DNA of 14,496 bases from CAZMXP01 sp964570285 (GCA_964570285.1 CAZMXP010000080.1:1-14496), one strand, 5' to 3'. Positions 1 to 6,723 are shown, counted from the first letter of the stretch. The notes: generated by a model not told the origin, from the sequence alone. Translations and numbers: made by a program.

Positions 1-299
1 AGCGCGCGCAGCGCGAGCAGCACCGCCGCCGCCTCGGCGAGGGTCAGGCGCGCCGGGCGGCGGAAGTGGTCGGCGAACTTGACCCGCACCCGGTCCTTCT
101 CGGTGAAGCAGGCGATGTAGTCGTGCGGCATGTAGGGCGGCACGCCGCAGAGCATCAGCGCCTCGGGGATCTCCTTCGCCGCCGCCTGCGCGCTGATGCC
201 CAGGTGGTCGCCGATCTCCTTGAACGTGATCGACTTGCGCGCCCGGAGAAGCGGGATCAGCGACAGGTAGAGGCGCAGCTTCGCGAGCGGCAGGGCCAT
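1..299 (-). CDS. WYL-type transcriptional regulator, second of a pair (partial; C-terminus beyond window)
   Basis: My reading of the reverse strand from the ATG at 299-297 gives an uninterrupted frame to the window edge, about 99 residues. It starts MALPLAKLRLYLSLIPLL, followed by a winged-helix-like segment (ITFKEIGDHLGISAQAAAKE) and a linker ending in LTLAEAAAVLLAL. This order is typical of the N-terminal half of PafC-type WYL regulators, where the HTH is followed by a short helix that leads into the WYL domain. The WYL domain itself would lie outside the window. The ATG shares one base with the TGA stop of the upstream WYL gene (TGATG), so translation is probably coupled and the two proteins made in similar amounts. 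The known precedent is PafB-PafC, which act together as a DNA-damage-responsive activator; the same role here is only inferred. Confidence is limited because the diagnostic domain is not visible. Confidence 0.75.
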   Translation of the reverse strand, partial: MALPLAKLRLYLSLIPLLRARKSITFKEIGDHLGISAQAAAKEIPEALMLCGVPPYMPHDYIACFTEKDRVRVKFADHFRRPARLTLAEAAAVLLALRA

Positions 300-1330
300 C
301 AGGCGTACCGCCCCCGCAGCGCGAGGAGCTGGTCGAGCGCCTGCTTGCGGAGCCACGCGGGCTTGAGCACCGCGCACTGCCCGCTGTAGGAGGCGAGCAT
401 GTGCAGCAGCCGCTGGTGGGTCTTGTCCGACTTGCGCACCCGCACCGAAAGCACGCCGCTGCCGTCGGCGTGCCGCTCGAACTTCTGGCCCGGGGCGACC
501 TTGTCCTCGACCATCCACGCGACGTCGGGATGGAAGTGCACGCTTGCCCACTCTTCCTTGCCGCCCTCGAACTGCCAGGGGGCGCGGCCGATCGCCCGCT
601 CGACGTCGAAGCCCGGCGGGATCTCGAACTCGCGCTTGCGGCTCTTCTTCGACGTGACGGCACCCTGGATGCGCACGATCTTGAACTGGCGCAGGTCGCC
701 GCGCGCGAGGTCCTTGCCGACGAGGTACCACTCCCCCTCGCGATAGCCGAGGCCGTAGGGGTGGACCTCGCGCGGCGTCGCCTCCTTGCTCTCCGGCTTC
801 CTGTACCGGAACTTCACGCCCCGCCGCTCGGCGACGGCCGCGAGCAGGCGGTCGAGGTTGTCCATCACCGCCCGGTCGCGCTTGCCGCGCGCGAAGGTCT
901 GGACCTGGCTCTGGGCGATGGCCTCGGCCACCTCCTCCTGCAGCGGCGAGTCGATCGCCATCTTCAGCAGCGCCGAGCGGAGGTTCGTGCTGATCGCGTC
1001 GTTGCTGCCGCGCGCCGCGTTGGCGAGCAGCACCATCAGCGACGCCTCGTCGGGCGTGAGCGCGAGTTCGTGGTGGTAGTACTGCTGCGGCGGGATGAAG
1101 TAGCCGTCGCGCCCCTGCTCGTCGCTGTTGACGTACTCGACCGGGATGCCGATCTCGCGCAACTCCTTCTTGTCGCGGTCGAAGCGCTTCTCGACGGCGT
1201 CCTCCCGGGCGAGGTCGTTGTAGCCGACGACGGTCTTGCGGATGATCGCGAAGGGCACCGGCTCCGCCGAGGAGAGGAGGAACGCCACCAGGTTCATCAG
1301 GCGTTCGAACTTCGCGACCGCTTCGGTCAT
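299..1330 (-). CDS. WYL-domain transcriptional regulator, first of a pair (PafB-like)
   Basis: 343 residues from the ATG at 1330. The frame stays open upstream, but this start matches the family opening (KFERLMNLVAFLL at about 7-19) and leaves a 13-base gap to the MATE stop. Residues 1-80 are a winged-helix DNA-binding region with the characteristic 'KRFDRDKKELREIGIPVEY' segment. A helical linker follows (LTPDEASLMVLLANAA, 91-106). The WYL domain spans about 165-225 and has the signature at 201-203 within GEWYLVG. The C-terminal 100 residues would be the WCX extension. WYL domains sense ligands or single-stranded nucleic acid and control DNA-repair, defence or stress genes; the ligand here is unknown. 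The gene lies between the MATE transporter and a second WYL gene in the same direction. No good Shine-Dalgarno is seen before the ATG, in keeping with translation coupled to the transporter. Confidence 0.9.
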   Translation of the reverse strand: MTEAVAKFERLMNLVAFLLSSAEPVPFAIIRKTVVGYNDLAREDAVEKRFDRDKKELREIGIPVEYVNSDEQGRDGYFIPPQQYYHHELALTPDEASLMVLLANAARGSNDAISTNLRSALLKMAIDSPLQEEVAEAIAQSQVQTFARGKRDRAVMDNLDRLLAAVAERRGVKFRYRKPESKEATPREVHPYGLGYREGEWYLVGKDLARGDLRQFKIVRIQGAVTSKKSRKREFEIPPGFDVERAIGRAPWQFEGGKEEWASVHFHPDVAWMVEDKVAPGQKFERHADGSGVLSVRVRKSDKTHQRLLHMLASYSGQCAVLKPAWLRKQALDQLLALRGRYA

Positions 1331-1343
1331 GGGAGAGGCGATT

Positions 1344-2747
1344 CTACTGGATTCGCTTCCGTTTCCAGTGGCCCGCCGCCCAGACCGCCACATAGAGCAG
1401 CGCCACGAGCGCGGAGACCCCCACGACGACCCACCAGAGCGTCGCCCGCCCGTAGCCCTCCTCGGCGTGGTTCAGGGCGATGTGGCGCGCGGCAGGGATC
1501 AGCAGCAGCAGGAAGCCGGCGGCGTCGAGCAGCAGCGGCGTCTTCGTGCTCCCGGCCCCGTTGAGCGCCTGGGCCAGCGTGATCCCGATGCCCGCGAAGG
1601 CGTACCCGACCACGGCGATGCGCAGGAACTCCGTGCCGTAGTCCGACATGAGCTGGAACTCCGGACGCGCCCCCGGGTCGTCGCCGAAGGCCTCCATGAG
1701 CCAGCGCGCGTGCCACCAGTAGCCGAGGCCGATCGCCGTCATCATGATCGCGTTCAGGATCGCGGCGATCCAGCCCGCCCGCTCCGCCCGCCGCTGCAGG
1801 CCGGCGCCGAGCGCCTGCCCGACGATCGCGGCGGCCGCGGCCCCCCACCCCGCCCCCGCGAAGGTCGCGAGCATGTCGAGTCGCAGGCCGGCGGCGAGGG
1901 CGGCGTGCATCGCCTCGCCATCGCCGAACTCGACGACATAGCGCATCAGCGCGCCGTAGGCGACCACGCGGACGACGAACTGCATCGACGACGGGATGCC
2001 GATGCGCGTCAGGTTCCAGATCATCCGCGGGCGCGGGCGCGGCCGCCGGAGGATGAGCCGAACGGGCGACGCGCGCCGGGTGATCAGCCAGAGGCCGAAG
2101 ACCGCGAAGACGCCCCGGGCGATCACCGTCCCCCACGCGGCCCCCGCGACCCCCATCCTGGGGAAGACCCACCAGCCGAAGACGAGGGCGATCGTCAGCA
2201 GCACGTTCAGCACGTTCGCGCCGATCATCAGCACCATCGGCCAGCGCGCGTTGCCCCCGGCGCGCAGCACCGCGGTCACCTGCATCAGCACGAACATCGT
2301 GATGAGCCCCGCGCTGGAGATGCGCAGGTAGGTGTTGGCCTCGACGAGGGCGTCGCCCTCGGAGCCGACGAGGCGGTTCAGTTCGGGCGCGTAGGCGTAG
2401 CTGGGCCAGCCGAGCGCCACCGCGAGGATGGCGAGCAGCAGGAAGCTCTGGAGCGCGTTCGCGTTCGCCCGGTTGTAGTTGCGCATGCCGAAGTTGCGCG
2501 AGATGACCGCGATGCTCGCGTTGTTCACCCCGGCGGCGATCACCATCGGCAGCATGTTGACGAGCGAGGCCTGGTTCACCGCGGCGAGCGCGTAGGGGCC
2601 GAGCGGCCCGACGATCAGCAGGTCGACCAGATTGAACAGCCCGTGGAAGAACATCCCGAGCACGAGCGGGATGCCGAAGGTGAAGAGCCGCCAGAAGAGC
2701 GGCCCCCGGTTGAGATCGCCTGCGAGGCGTGCATCCCCTGCGGAGAT
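1344..2747 (-). CDS. MATE-family multidrug/toxin efflux transporter
   Basis: Integral inner-membrane protein of about 467 residues, a normal MATE length, if translation starts at an ATC at 2747. MATE proteins export cationic drugs or metabolites using a Na+ or H+ gradient. The family hallmark in the first membrane helix is clear: FGIPLVLGMFFHGLFNLVDL followed by LIVGPLGPYALAAVNQ. Roughly twelve hydrophobic segments follow in two halves, the second starting near MIWNLTRIGIPSSMQFVVR. Start choice is difficult. The first standard start codon in frame is GTG at 2663, which would cut off half of helix 1. Upstream of it, in-frame codons continue to a TAG at 2753-2751 with no ATG, GTG, TTG or CTG between. 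A strong GGGGAGG lies six bases before the ATC. Either ATC is the start, or a base error or mutation has replaced an ATG. The last 13 bases lead into the WYL regulators. Confidence 0.88.
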   Translation of the reverse strand: MSAGDARLAGDLNRGPLFWRLFTFGIPLVLGMFFHGLFNLVDLLIVGPLGPYALAAVNQASLVNMLPMVIAAGVNNASIAVISRNFGMRNYNRANANALQSFLLLAILAVALGWPSYAYAPELNRLVGSEGDALVEANTYLRISSAGLITMFVLMQVTAVLRAGGNARWPMVLMIGANVLNVLLTIALVFGWWVFPRMGVAGAAWGTVIARGVFAVFGLWLITRRASPVRLILRRPRPRPRMIWNLTRIGIPSSMQFVVRVVAYGALMRYVVEFGDGEAMHAALAAGLRLDMLATFAGAGWGAAAAAIVGQALGAGLQRRAERAGWIAAILNAIMMTAIGLGYWWHARWLMEAFGDDPGARPEFQLMSDYGTEFLRIAVVGYAFAGIGITLAQALNGAGSTKTPLLLDAAGFLLLLIPAARHIALNHAEEGYGRATLWWVVVGVSALVALLYVAVWAAGHWKRKRIQ

Positions 2748-2760
2748 GGCCTACCTCCCC
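2745..2760 (-). promoter_or_regulatory. Shine-Dalgarno and apparent ATC start codon of the MATE gene
   Basis: On the minus strand GGGGAGG (2760-2754) is followed by six bases and then ATC (2747-2745). The resulting N-terminus (SAGDARLAGDLNRGPLF, then the first membrane helix) looks like a normal MATE leader. The spacing and the strength of the match decide the start, although ATC is a very rare initiation codon. Confidence 0.55.
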
Positions 2761-2775
2761 CCGCGGGCCGGGGGA
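2756..2775. other. GC hairpin overlapping the MATE Shine-Dalgarno
   Basis: TCCCCC (2756-2761) can pair with GGGGGA (2770-2775) around an eight-base loop. In the minus-strand transcript the 3' arm covers most of the MATE ribosome-binding site. No U tract follows, so this is not a classical intrinsic terminator. It could limit MATE translation or simply reflect GC-rich spacer DNA. Pairing is seen directly; the function is inferred. Confidence 0.35.
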
Positions 2776-2805
2776 CGCTCCTCGCGCGGCGGCCTCATCG
2801 CGCGC

Positions 2806-3921
2806 TCAGGCGTGGACGGCGTCCACCGGGGTGTAGGCGAGGCCGAAAGCCTCCGCGACCGCGGGATGCGTCACCTTGCCCTTGCTCACGTTGATGCCCT
2901 TCGCGAACCCCTTCTCCTCGAGCACGGGCCCGCCGATCCCGTGCTTCGCGAGCTTGAGCGCGTAGGAGAGCGTGGCGTTGGTGAGCGCGAAGGTCGAGGT
3001 GCGCGGCACCGCTCCGGGCATGTTCGCCACGCAGTAGTGCAGCACGCCGTCGACGAAGTAGGTCGGGTCGCTGTGCGTCGTCGGCTTGCAGGTCTCGACG
3101 CAGCCGCCCTGGTCCACGGCGACATCGACGATGACCGAGCCGGGCTTCATCTGCTTCAGGTAGGAGCGCGGCACGAGCACCGGGGCCTTCGCCCCCTCGA
3201 TGAGCACCGCCCCGACGAGCAGGTCCGCGCGCCGACAGGCGCCGAGGATGCTCTCGGGGTTGCTGTGCAGCGTCGTCACGTTCGCGGGCATGACGTCGGA
3301 GAGGTAGCGCAGGCGCTCCAGGTCGACATCGAGGATCGTCACCCACGCGCCGAGCCCGGCCGCCATCCAGGCGGCCTGCGTGCCGACGACGCCGCCGCCG
3401 ATGATCGCGACCTCGCAGGGCGGCACGCCGGGCACGCCGCCGAGGAGCACCCCCCGGCCTCCCGAGGGCCTTTCGAGATAGGCGGCCCCGACCTGCACGG
3501 CCATGCGCCCCGCCACCTCGCTCATCGGCGTGAGCAGCGGCAGGCGGCCGCGCTTGTCCTCGATGGTCTCGTAGGCGACGCAGACGGCGCCGGTCTTCAT
3601 CATGCCGAGGGTCAGGGCGCGGCTCGCCGCGAAGTGGAAGTAGGTGAAGATGATCTGGTCCTTCCGGATCATCTCGATCTCCACCGGCTGCGGTTCCTTC
3701 ACCTTCACGATCATCTGGGCGCGCCGGAAGATGTCCTGCGCCGTGGCCACGATCGTCGCGCCCGCCTCGCGGAAGGCCGAGTCGGCGAATCCGCTGCCCA
3801 GCCCCGCCCCCTTCTGGACCAGCACCTTGTGGCCCGCCGCGACCATCTGCGCGACGCCGCCCGGCACCATCGCGACGCGGTTCTCGTTGTCCTTGATTTC
3901 GCTGGGAACGCCGACAAGCAT
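2806..3921 (-). CDS. ald: Alanine dehydrogenase (L-alanine:NAD+ oxidoreductase)
   Basis: 371 residues, the usual length of the family. The enzyme interconverts L-alanine + NAD+ + H2O with pyruvate + NH4+ + NADH in the cytoplasm. The N-terminus MLVGVPSEIKDNENRVAMVP carries the substrate-binding Arg15. Lys75 (VKVKEP), His96 (YFHF) and Asp270 (VDVAVDQGG) occupy the positions known to bind pyruvate or act in catalysis. GGGVVG at 175-180 is the NAD-binding glycine motif, followed by an acidic residue near 198-200. NMPGAVPRTST near 300-310 is a family signature. The ATG at 3921 has GGAG six bases upstream. The gene ends 58 bases before the apparent MATE start on the same strand, so co-transcription is possible. 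No residue is missing and the gene looks functional. Confidence 0.97.
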   Translation of the reverse strand: MLVGVPSEIKDNENRVAMVPGGVAQMVAAGHKVLVQKGAGLGSGFADSAFREAGATIVATAQDIFRRAQMIVKVKEPQPVEIEMIRKDQIIFTYFHFAASRALTLGMMKTGAVCVAYETIEDKRGRLPLLTPMSEVAGRMAVQVGAAYLERPSGGRGVLLGGVPGVPPCEVAIIGGGVVGTQAAWMAAGLGAWVTILDVDLERLRYLSDVMPANVTTLHSNPESILGACRRADLLVGAVLIEGAKAPVLVPRSYLKQMKPGSVIVDVAVDQGGCVETCKPTTHSDPTYFVDGVLHYCVANMPGAVPRTSTFALTNATLSYALKLAKHGIGGPVLEEKGFAKGINVSKGKVTHPAVAEAFGLAYTPVDAVHA

Positions 3922-4021
3922 GCGCGACTCCGGGTAGGGGTGGGAAAGCGCAGGAGTCTATCAACCGGCCGCGCGCCGCGCCAAGGCGCGCGTGGCCCCC
4001 CCCCGCGCCCCGCGATCATCC

Positions 4022-4103
4022 GGGGGGCGCTCCGCTTCGCGTCGCCCCCCCGCGCCCAAGATCGAGCGGGGGGCGCTCCGCTTCGCGTCGCCCCCCCGCG
4101 CCC
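4022..4103. repeat. Two tandem copies of a 46-bp-period GC-rich hairpin repeat
   Basis: A near-identical unit starts at 4022 and again at 4068. Each has GGGGGGCG, then CTCCGCTTCGCGT, then CGCCCCCC, so each can fold as an 8-bp hairpin with a 13-base loop. A run of C with GCGCC follows each copy, and GATC lies a few bases before each. The repeats fill most of the 190-base gap between ald and the next minus-strand gene. They could terminate or attenuate transcription toward ald, but no U tract is present. No coding capacity is believable here. Confidence 0.8.
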
Positions 4104-4111
4104 CCCCGGCC

Positions 4112-4945
4112 CTATCTCTCTTCGCGGTTGCCGAAGATGCGGTTGCGGCGTTCGCCGGAGTCGCGGCCGCGCAGCCCCCAGGGATTCTGCAGGCTCTCCT
4201 CGGCCACCTTGGCCGCGTCCGCGGCACCCACGACAGGCTCGAGCGCGCTCTTCGCGCGCTGCACGAGTTCGTCGCGGTCGCGCATCATCGCGTCGCGCCT
4301 CTGCTCGGGGCCGAGCGCCGCGATCTCCGCGCTCGGCGAGCGCAGATAGCGCACGACGAGGTCGTCCCCGGCGGCGACGAAGCCGCGCACGATGCCCTCG
4401 ACACGGTCCCGCGTCGGCCCCGGCAGCGCTCCGATCTCGCCGCGCCCCGCGAGCCGTTCGATGCGGCTCATCACGCTCTTCGTCTGTTGATCGATGCGCG
4501 TGCGGACCTCGACGCGCTCCTTCAGCGCGATGTAGTAGTCCTCCTCCTCGCGCGTGATCTCGAAGGCGCCGTCCGGCCCGCGCCTGGGGTTGAGGCCGCT
4601 GGCGAATGCGTGGGGGTCCGGGGGCCCGTCGGCGCCATGCTCCGCAGGCGAGGCGCCGGGCTCGCGCGGCACCGCCGAAGCCGCCTCGGCGGCGTTCGCG
4701 AGGATCGTGAGGCGGCGCTTCTGCGCGTCGTATTCGAGTTGGAGCGCCGCAAGCCGGCGCTCCAGCGCCTCGATGCGCGCCCCATCGGCACCCTCTCCGA
4801 CGAGCGCGGCTCGGGGCGGCGGCGTCGCCGGGGAGAGGCGCATGCCGGAAGGCCCGCCGTCCATGTAGAGCTTGAACGTGAAGACGCCGAGCACCCCGAC
4901 CGCGAGCGTCAGGCCGACGACGAGCCATGTGAGCATCTTCTGCAT
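4112..4945 (-). CDS. Membrane-anchored coiled-coil protein of unknown function
   Basis: 277 residues from the ATG at 4945. This ATG was preferred to one two codons upstream (4951) because AAGGG sits six bases before it. Residues 5-24 form a single hydrophobic helix (MLTWLVVGLTLAVGVLGVF), giving an N-terminal inner-membrane anchor with the rest probably outside the cytoplasm. Residues 57-88 (ARIEALERRLAALQLEYDAQ and on) look like a coiled coil. After a Pro/Ala/Gly-rich linker the C-terminal part is charged and helical (EITREEEDYYIALKERVEV and on). I recognise no family or catalytic motif. The frame stays open far upstream, but that extension is antisense to a tRNA and not real. A GGGGG/CCCCC hairpin lies in the leader at 4959-4974. 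The head-to-head tRNA gene starts 115 bases away. Confidence 0.75.
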   Translation of the reverse strand: MQKMLTWLVVGLTLAVGVLGVFTFKLYMDGGPSGMRLSPATPPPRAALVGEGADGARIEALERRLAALQLEYDAQKRRLTILANAAEAASAVPREPGASPAEHGADGPPDPHAFASGLNPRRGPDGAFEITREEEDYYIALKERVEVRTRIDQQTKSVMSRIERLAGRGEIGALPGPTRDRVEGIVRGFVAAGDDLVVRYLRSPSAEIAALGPEQRRDAMMRDRDELVQRAKSALEPVVGAADAAKVAEESLQNPWGLRGRDSGERRNRIFGNREER

Positions 4946-5018
4946 CGGCATCCCTTGCGGGGGCAGCGCCCCCCTCTGCAGTTTAGCGCCTCCGCGGACA
5001 GAAACCCGCGCCGGCAAC

Positions 5019-5048
5019 TTGAAGTTTCGGCCGGGTTGGCCCGATAAT
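5019..5048 (+). promoter_or_regulatory. Sigma-70-type promoter of the tRNA-Val gene
   Basis: TTGAAG (5019-5024) and GATAAT (5043-5048) are separated by 18 bases and end 11 bases before the first tRNA base. Both hexamers are close to TTGACA and TATAAT, and they stand out in this GC-rich DNA. The expected start point is about five bases before the mature tRNA. Confidence 0.7.
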
Positions 5049-5059
5049 GGAGGCCTGAC

Positions 5060-5136
5060 GGGCCCATAGCTCAGTTGGCTAGAGTACCTGGTCGACAACC
5101 AGGGGGTCGCTGGTTCAAGTCCAGCTGGGCCCACCA
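5060..5136 (+). tRNA. tRNA-Val (anticodon GAC)
   Basis: A 77-base cloverleaf with encoded CCA. The acceptor stem GGGCCCA pairs perfectly with TGGGCCC, and the discriminator is A. The D stem GCTC/GAGT has one G-U pair, and GG is present in the D loop. The anticodon stem CCTGG/CCAGG encloses the seven-base loop TCGACAA (5092-5098), placing GAC at 5094-5096, which reads valine GUC/GUU codons. The T stem GCTGG/CCAGC encloses TTCAAGT. The body resembles tRNA-Ile and tRNA-Val genes of many bacteria. Position 33 is C (5093) where U is nearly universal. All stems pair, so the gene looks intact and expressed from the promoter just upstream. Confidence 0.93.
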
Positions 5137-5142
5137 CCCGTC

Positions 5143-5166
5143 GCCCCTGCCCCAGAAGGGCAGGGG
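5143..5166 (+). terminator. Strong hairpin after tRNA-Val, possible terminator
   Basis: GCCCCTGCCC (5143-5152) pairs perfectly with GGGCAGGGGC (5157 onward, 5158-5166 plus loop edge) around a short CAGAA loop. It begins six bases after the tRNA CCA end. No T tract follows, so it may act as a processing or Rho-assisted end and not a textbook intrinsic terminator. Confidence 0.5.
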
Positions 5167-5224
5167 CTATGGGTGGCAAGCCCCTCGCGATTCGGCCGAC
5201 GGCGGGCAGGGGCGACGGGTGGTG

Positions 5225-5259
5225 CCCCCCATAGCTCCGCGCAGCGGAGCGAAGGGGGG
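5225..5259. repeat. Two-step GC hairpin
   Basis: CCCCCC and GGGGGG form the outer arms and GCTCCGC/GCGGAGC (5234-5240 and 5244-5250) the inner arms, separated by a symmetrical three-base internal loop. It lies in the gene-free spacer 5137-5507. It shares the CGCTCCGC/G-run character of the repeat near 4022-4103, so both may belong to one intergenic repeat family. Function unknown. Confidence 0.55.
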
Positions 5260-5457
5260 CGGCGCACCGCCCGAAGTCCGGCCCACGCTCGCCACCCCGA
5301 CGACCCGAGGCGCACGACGCCGAGTCCAAACCGCAGAAGACGCGTCCTCCTCGCAATCGCAGTCGGAGTGAAGGGGGGCGACGGGGGGCAGCCCACCGTT
5401 CGATGGCCCCCCCACGCGCGCCACCTCGACCGCCCGAAGCGCTCCGCGCCGAGTCTC
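5251..5457. repeat. Imperfect direct repeat in gene-free spacer
   Basis: Two related blocks, about 5251-5327 and 5370-5457, both begin GAAGGGGGGCG and both end in CGCCGAGTC. In between they share GGCCC, CGCCACC, CGAC, CCCGA and GCGC in the same order. The second block has small insertions in its C and G runs. Open frames cross this region on both strands, but they are Arg/Gly/Pro-rich, lack start signals and look like by-products of GC content. Apart from these repeats and the two hairpins I see nothing coding in 5137-5507. Confidence 0.6.
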
Positions 5458-5507
5458 CCCCTCAGCGCGCCCCCCACCTCCTGACACCCATCCGCGTCTC
5501 CTCATGC

Positions 5508-5816
5508 ATGGACGACGTCGAATCAAGCCGCACGCAAGGCGCCACCGTCTACATCCTCCAGAGCGTCGCCGCGCCGCACCGCCGCTACATCGGCCTGACG
5601 ACATGGCGCCTCGGCGCGCGGGTCCGCGAGCACAACGGAGGACACATCCCCTCGACGAAGCGCTGGCGACCCTGGCGCGTCCACGCGGCCTTCTGGTTTC
5701 CTGAACGCAAGACGGCGGCGCACTTCGAACGCTACCTCAAGTCGGGCTCGGGTCAGGCGTTCGCCACCAGGCACTTCCCGCTCCCGCTGCAGCGGACGAT
5801 GCAGGTCCACCGATAA
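5508..5816 (+). CDS. Small GIY-YIG family endonuclease
   Basis: 102 residues from the ATG at 5508. The open frame reaches further upstream, but only through the GC-rich repeat. The core motif is present as TVYILQS (13-19) and RRYIGLT (26-31), the variant form of GIY...YIG. Arg38 within ARVREHNGG and Glu74 in HFERYLKSGSG match the catalytic Arg and metal-binding Glu. The length and the ending LKSGSG...RHF fit the single-domain UPF0213/UvrC-N-like subgroup, which is often annotated as a nuclease of unknown role. These proteins cut DNA in other members; the substrate here is unknown. No clear Shine-Dalgarno is visible. The gene stands alone, 92 bases before the next gene. Confidence 0.85.
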   Translation: MDDVESSRTQGATVYILQSVAAPHRRYIGLTTWRLGARVREHNGGHIPSTKRWRPWRVHAAFWFPERKTAAHFERYLKSGSGQAFATRHFPLPLQRTMQVHR

Positions 5817-5908
5817 CCACCGCGTCTGGCCGGTGCGTGCCCGTGTCTCTCACCGATGCGTAGGCGAGCCGCGCCAAGCGTAGAAGGCCTCCCGGATAGA
5901 ATCCACCC

Positions 5909-6688
5909 GTGCGCGATGTCGTCGCGGTGATCATGCTGGCGCTTCTCTCGGTGGCGCCGTTTCTGGCTTTGAGCGGACACACCGACGAGTGGCTCGCCGC
6001 GCCTCGGCGAGCACCAGTGGACGAGAAGCGCTCGACCGAGTCGGGCCGGCTCGAAGGCCTAAGGCGGGCGGACAGGGACATCCAAGCGGGCACACCGTGG
6101 GTCTTGCGATTCATCGAGTGGGACGGCGATCTGATGTCCGACGGCGTCGGGATCGATTCCACGACCGGCCTGCCCCTCCAGAACGCTAATCTCGACTGCG
6201 GAACCGGCGTGGACTTTGTCGCCTACAAGGCCGAGGTCAGTGCCTACAACGAACGCATCCTCGCCGCCCATGCGGACGGCACGCTGGATGGCCTCAGCCT
6301 CAGCGGCAAGTTGCGCAGCAAGGCTGCACTCCGCGACCTGCTGGGGAGCGCCTCGCGGACGGTGCTGGCGGAGGACGGCGACAGGCTCGGCACCGCGCTT
6401 GGCAGGCAGGGCGTCGTCTACAGGCGGGAGACCTTCGTTGACGGGAGCGAGTCGCAGCGCCTCGAATTGGAGGGGGCCGGGGGGGAGCGGCAGACACTTC
6501 TCACGCTGTATCCATGCAACTATGTCGATCGTCCAAGAGCCCTCTGGCCGTCGATGCCTCGGGGACCGTTCGAGGGGGTCATCGTGGACGACGCGACGAC
6601 GGCGATCCTCCGTGACAGCGAGGGGTTCGCCTGGGTCATCGACCTGGTACGCGGGCTCGTCCTGCAGGTCGCGGGTCCGCTCCCCTAG
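5909..6688 (+). CDS. Hypothetical exported or anchored protein
   Basis: 259 residues from a GTG at 5909; an ATG at 5933 is also possible. Residues 3-22 are hydrophobic (DVVAVIMLALLSVAPFLAL), which suggests a signal peptide or anchor, and the rest is soluble and mixed charge. I recognise no family. Visible stretches include FIEWDGDLMSDGVGID near 69-84 and two cysteines (Cys97 in LDCGTG and one in LYPCNY near 203) that could form a disulfide outside the cytoplasm. The C-terminus (AILRDSEGFAWVIDLVRG) looks like a beta-rich end. There is no strong Shine-Dalgarno. The TAG stop is part of a CTAG that appears to be the duplicated target of the insertion element downstream. The reading frame would end in the same place without the insertion, so the gene is probably intact. 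Confidence 0.6.
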   Translation: MRDVVAVIMLALLSVAPFLALSGHTDEWLAAPRRAPVDEKRSTESGRLEGLRRADRDIQAGTPWVLRFIEWDGDLMSDGVGIDSTTGLPLQNANLDCGTGVDFVAYKAEVSAYNERILAAHADGTLDGLSLSGKLRSKAALRDLLGSASRTVLAEDGDRLGTALGRQGVVYRRETFVDGSESQRLELEGAGGERQTLLTLYPCNYVDRPRALWPSMPRGPFEGVIVDDATTAILRDSEGFAWVIDLVRGLVLQVAGPLP

Positions 6689-6723
6689 GAGTTTGTCCGA
6701 CTATTCGTCGGACAAACTCTTAG
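6685..6723. repeat. Palindromic left end of a decayed insertion element
   Basis: Arms of 17 bases, CTAGGAGTTTGTCCGAC (6685-6701) and its complement at 6707-6723, pair with one G-T-type mismatch around the five-base loop TATTC. The outer arm matches the far end of the element (7203-7220, inverted) at most positions. The hairpin also starts in the stop codon of the preceding gene, so it may serve as its terminator. Confidence 0.8.

Noticed and set aside
401..1564. Long plus-strand frame opposite the WYL gene, and a similar one at 1236-2894
   Set aside because: They are antisense shadows of the WYL and MATE genes, rich in His/Arg/Asp, a typical by-product of high third-position GC.
4022..4103. 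CRISPR-like array
   Set aside because: There are only two units, the units are almost contiguous, there are no unique spacers of fixed length and no cas genes are near.
2795..4928. Other-frame minus-strand frames over ald and the coiled-coil gene
   Set aside because: Low-complexity Arg/Ala proteins in the wrong frame; the ald frame has all its active-site residues.
4952..5356. N-terminal extension of the minus-strand coiled-coil gene containing GLEPATPWLSTRYSSQL
   Set aside because: It is the antisense translation of the tRNA-Val gene, a well-known spurious peptide type, and it continues into the repeat spacer.
5115..5604. Two overlapping minus-strand open frames across the spacer
   Set aside because: They are Arg/Gly/Pro-rich with no start signal, follow the direct repeats and run antisense to the GIY-YIG gene.
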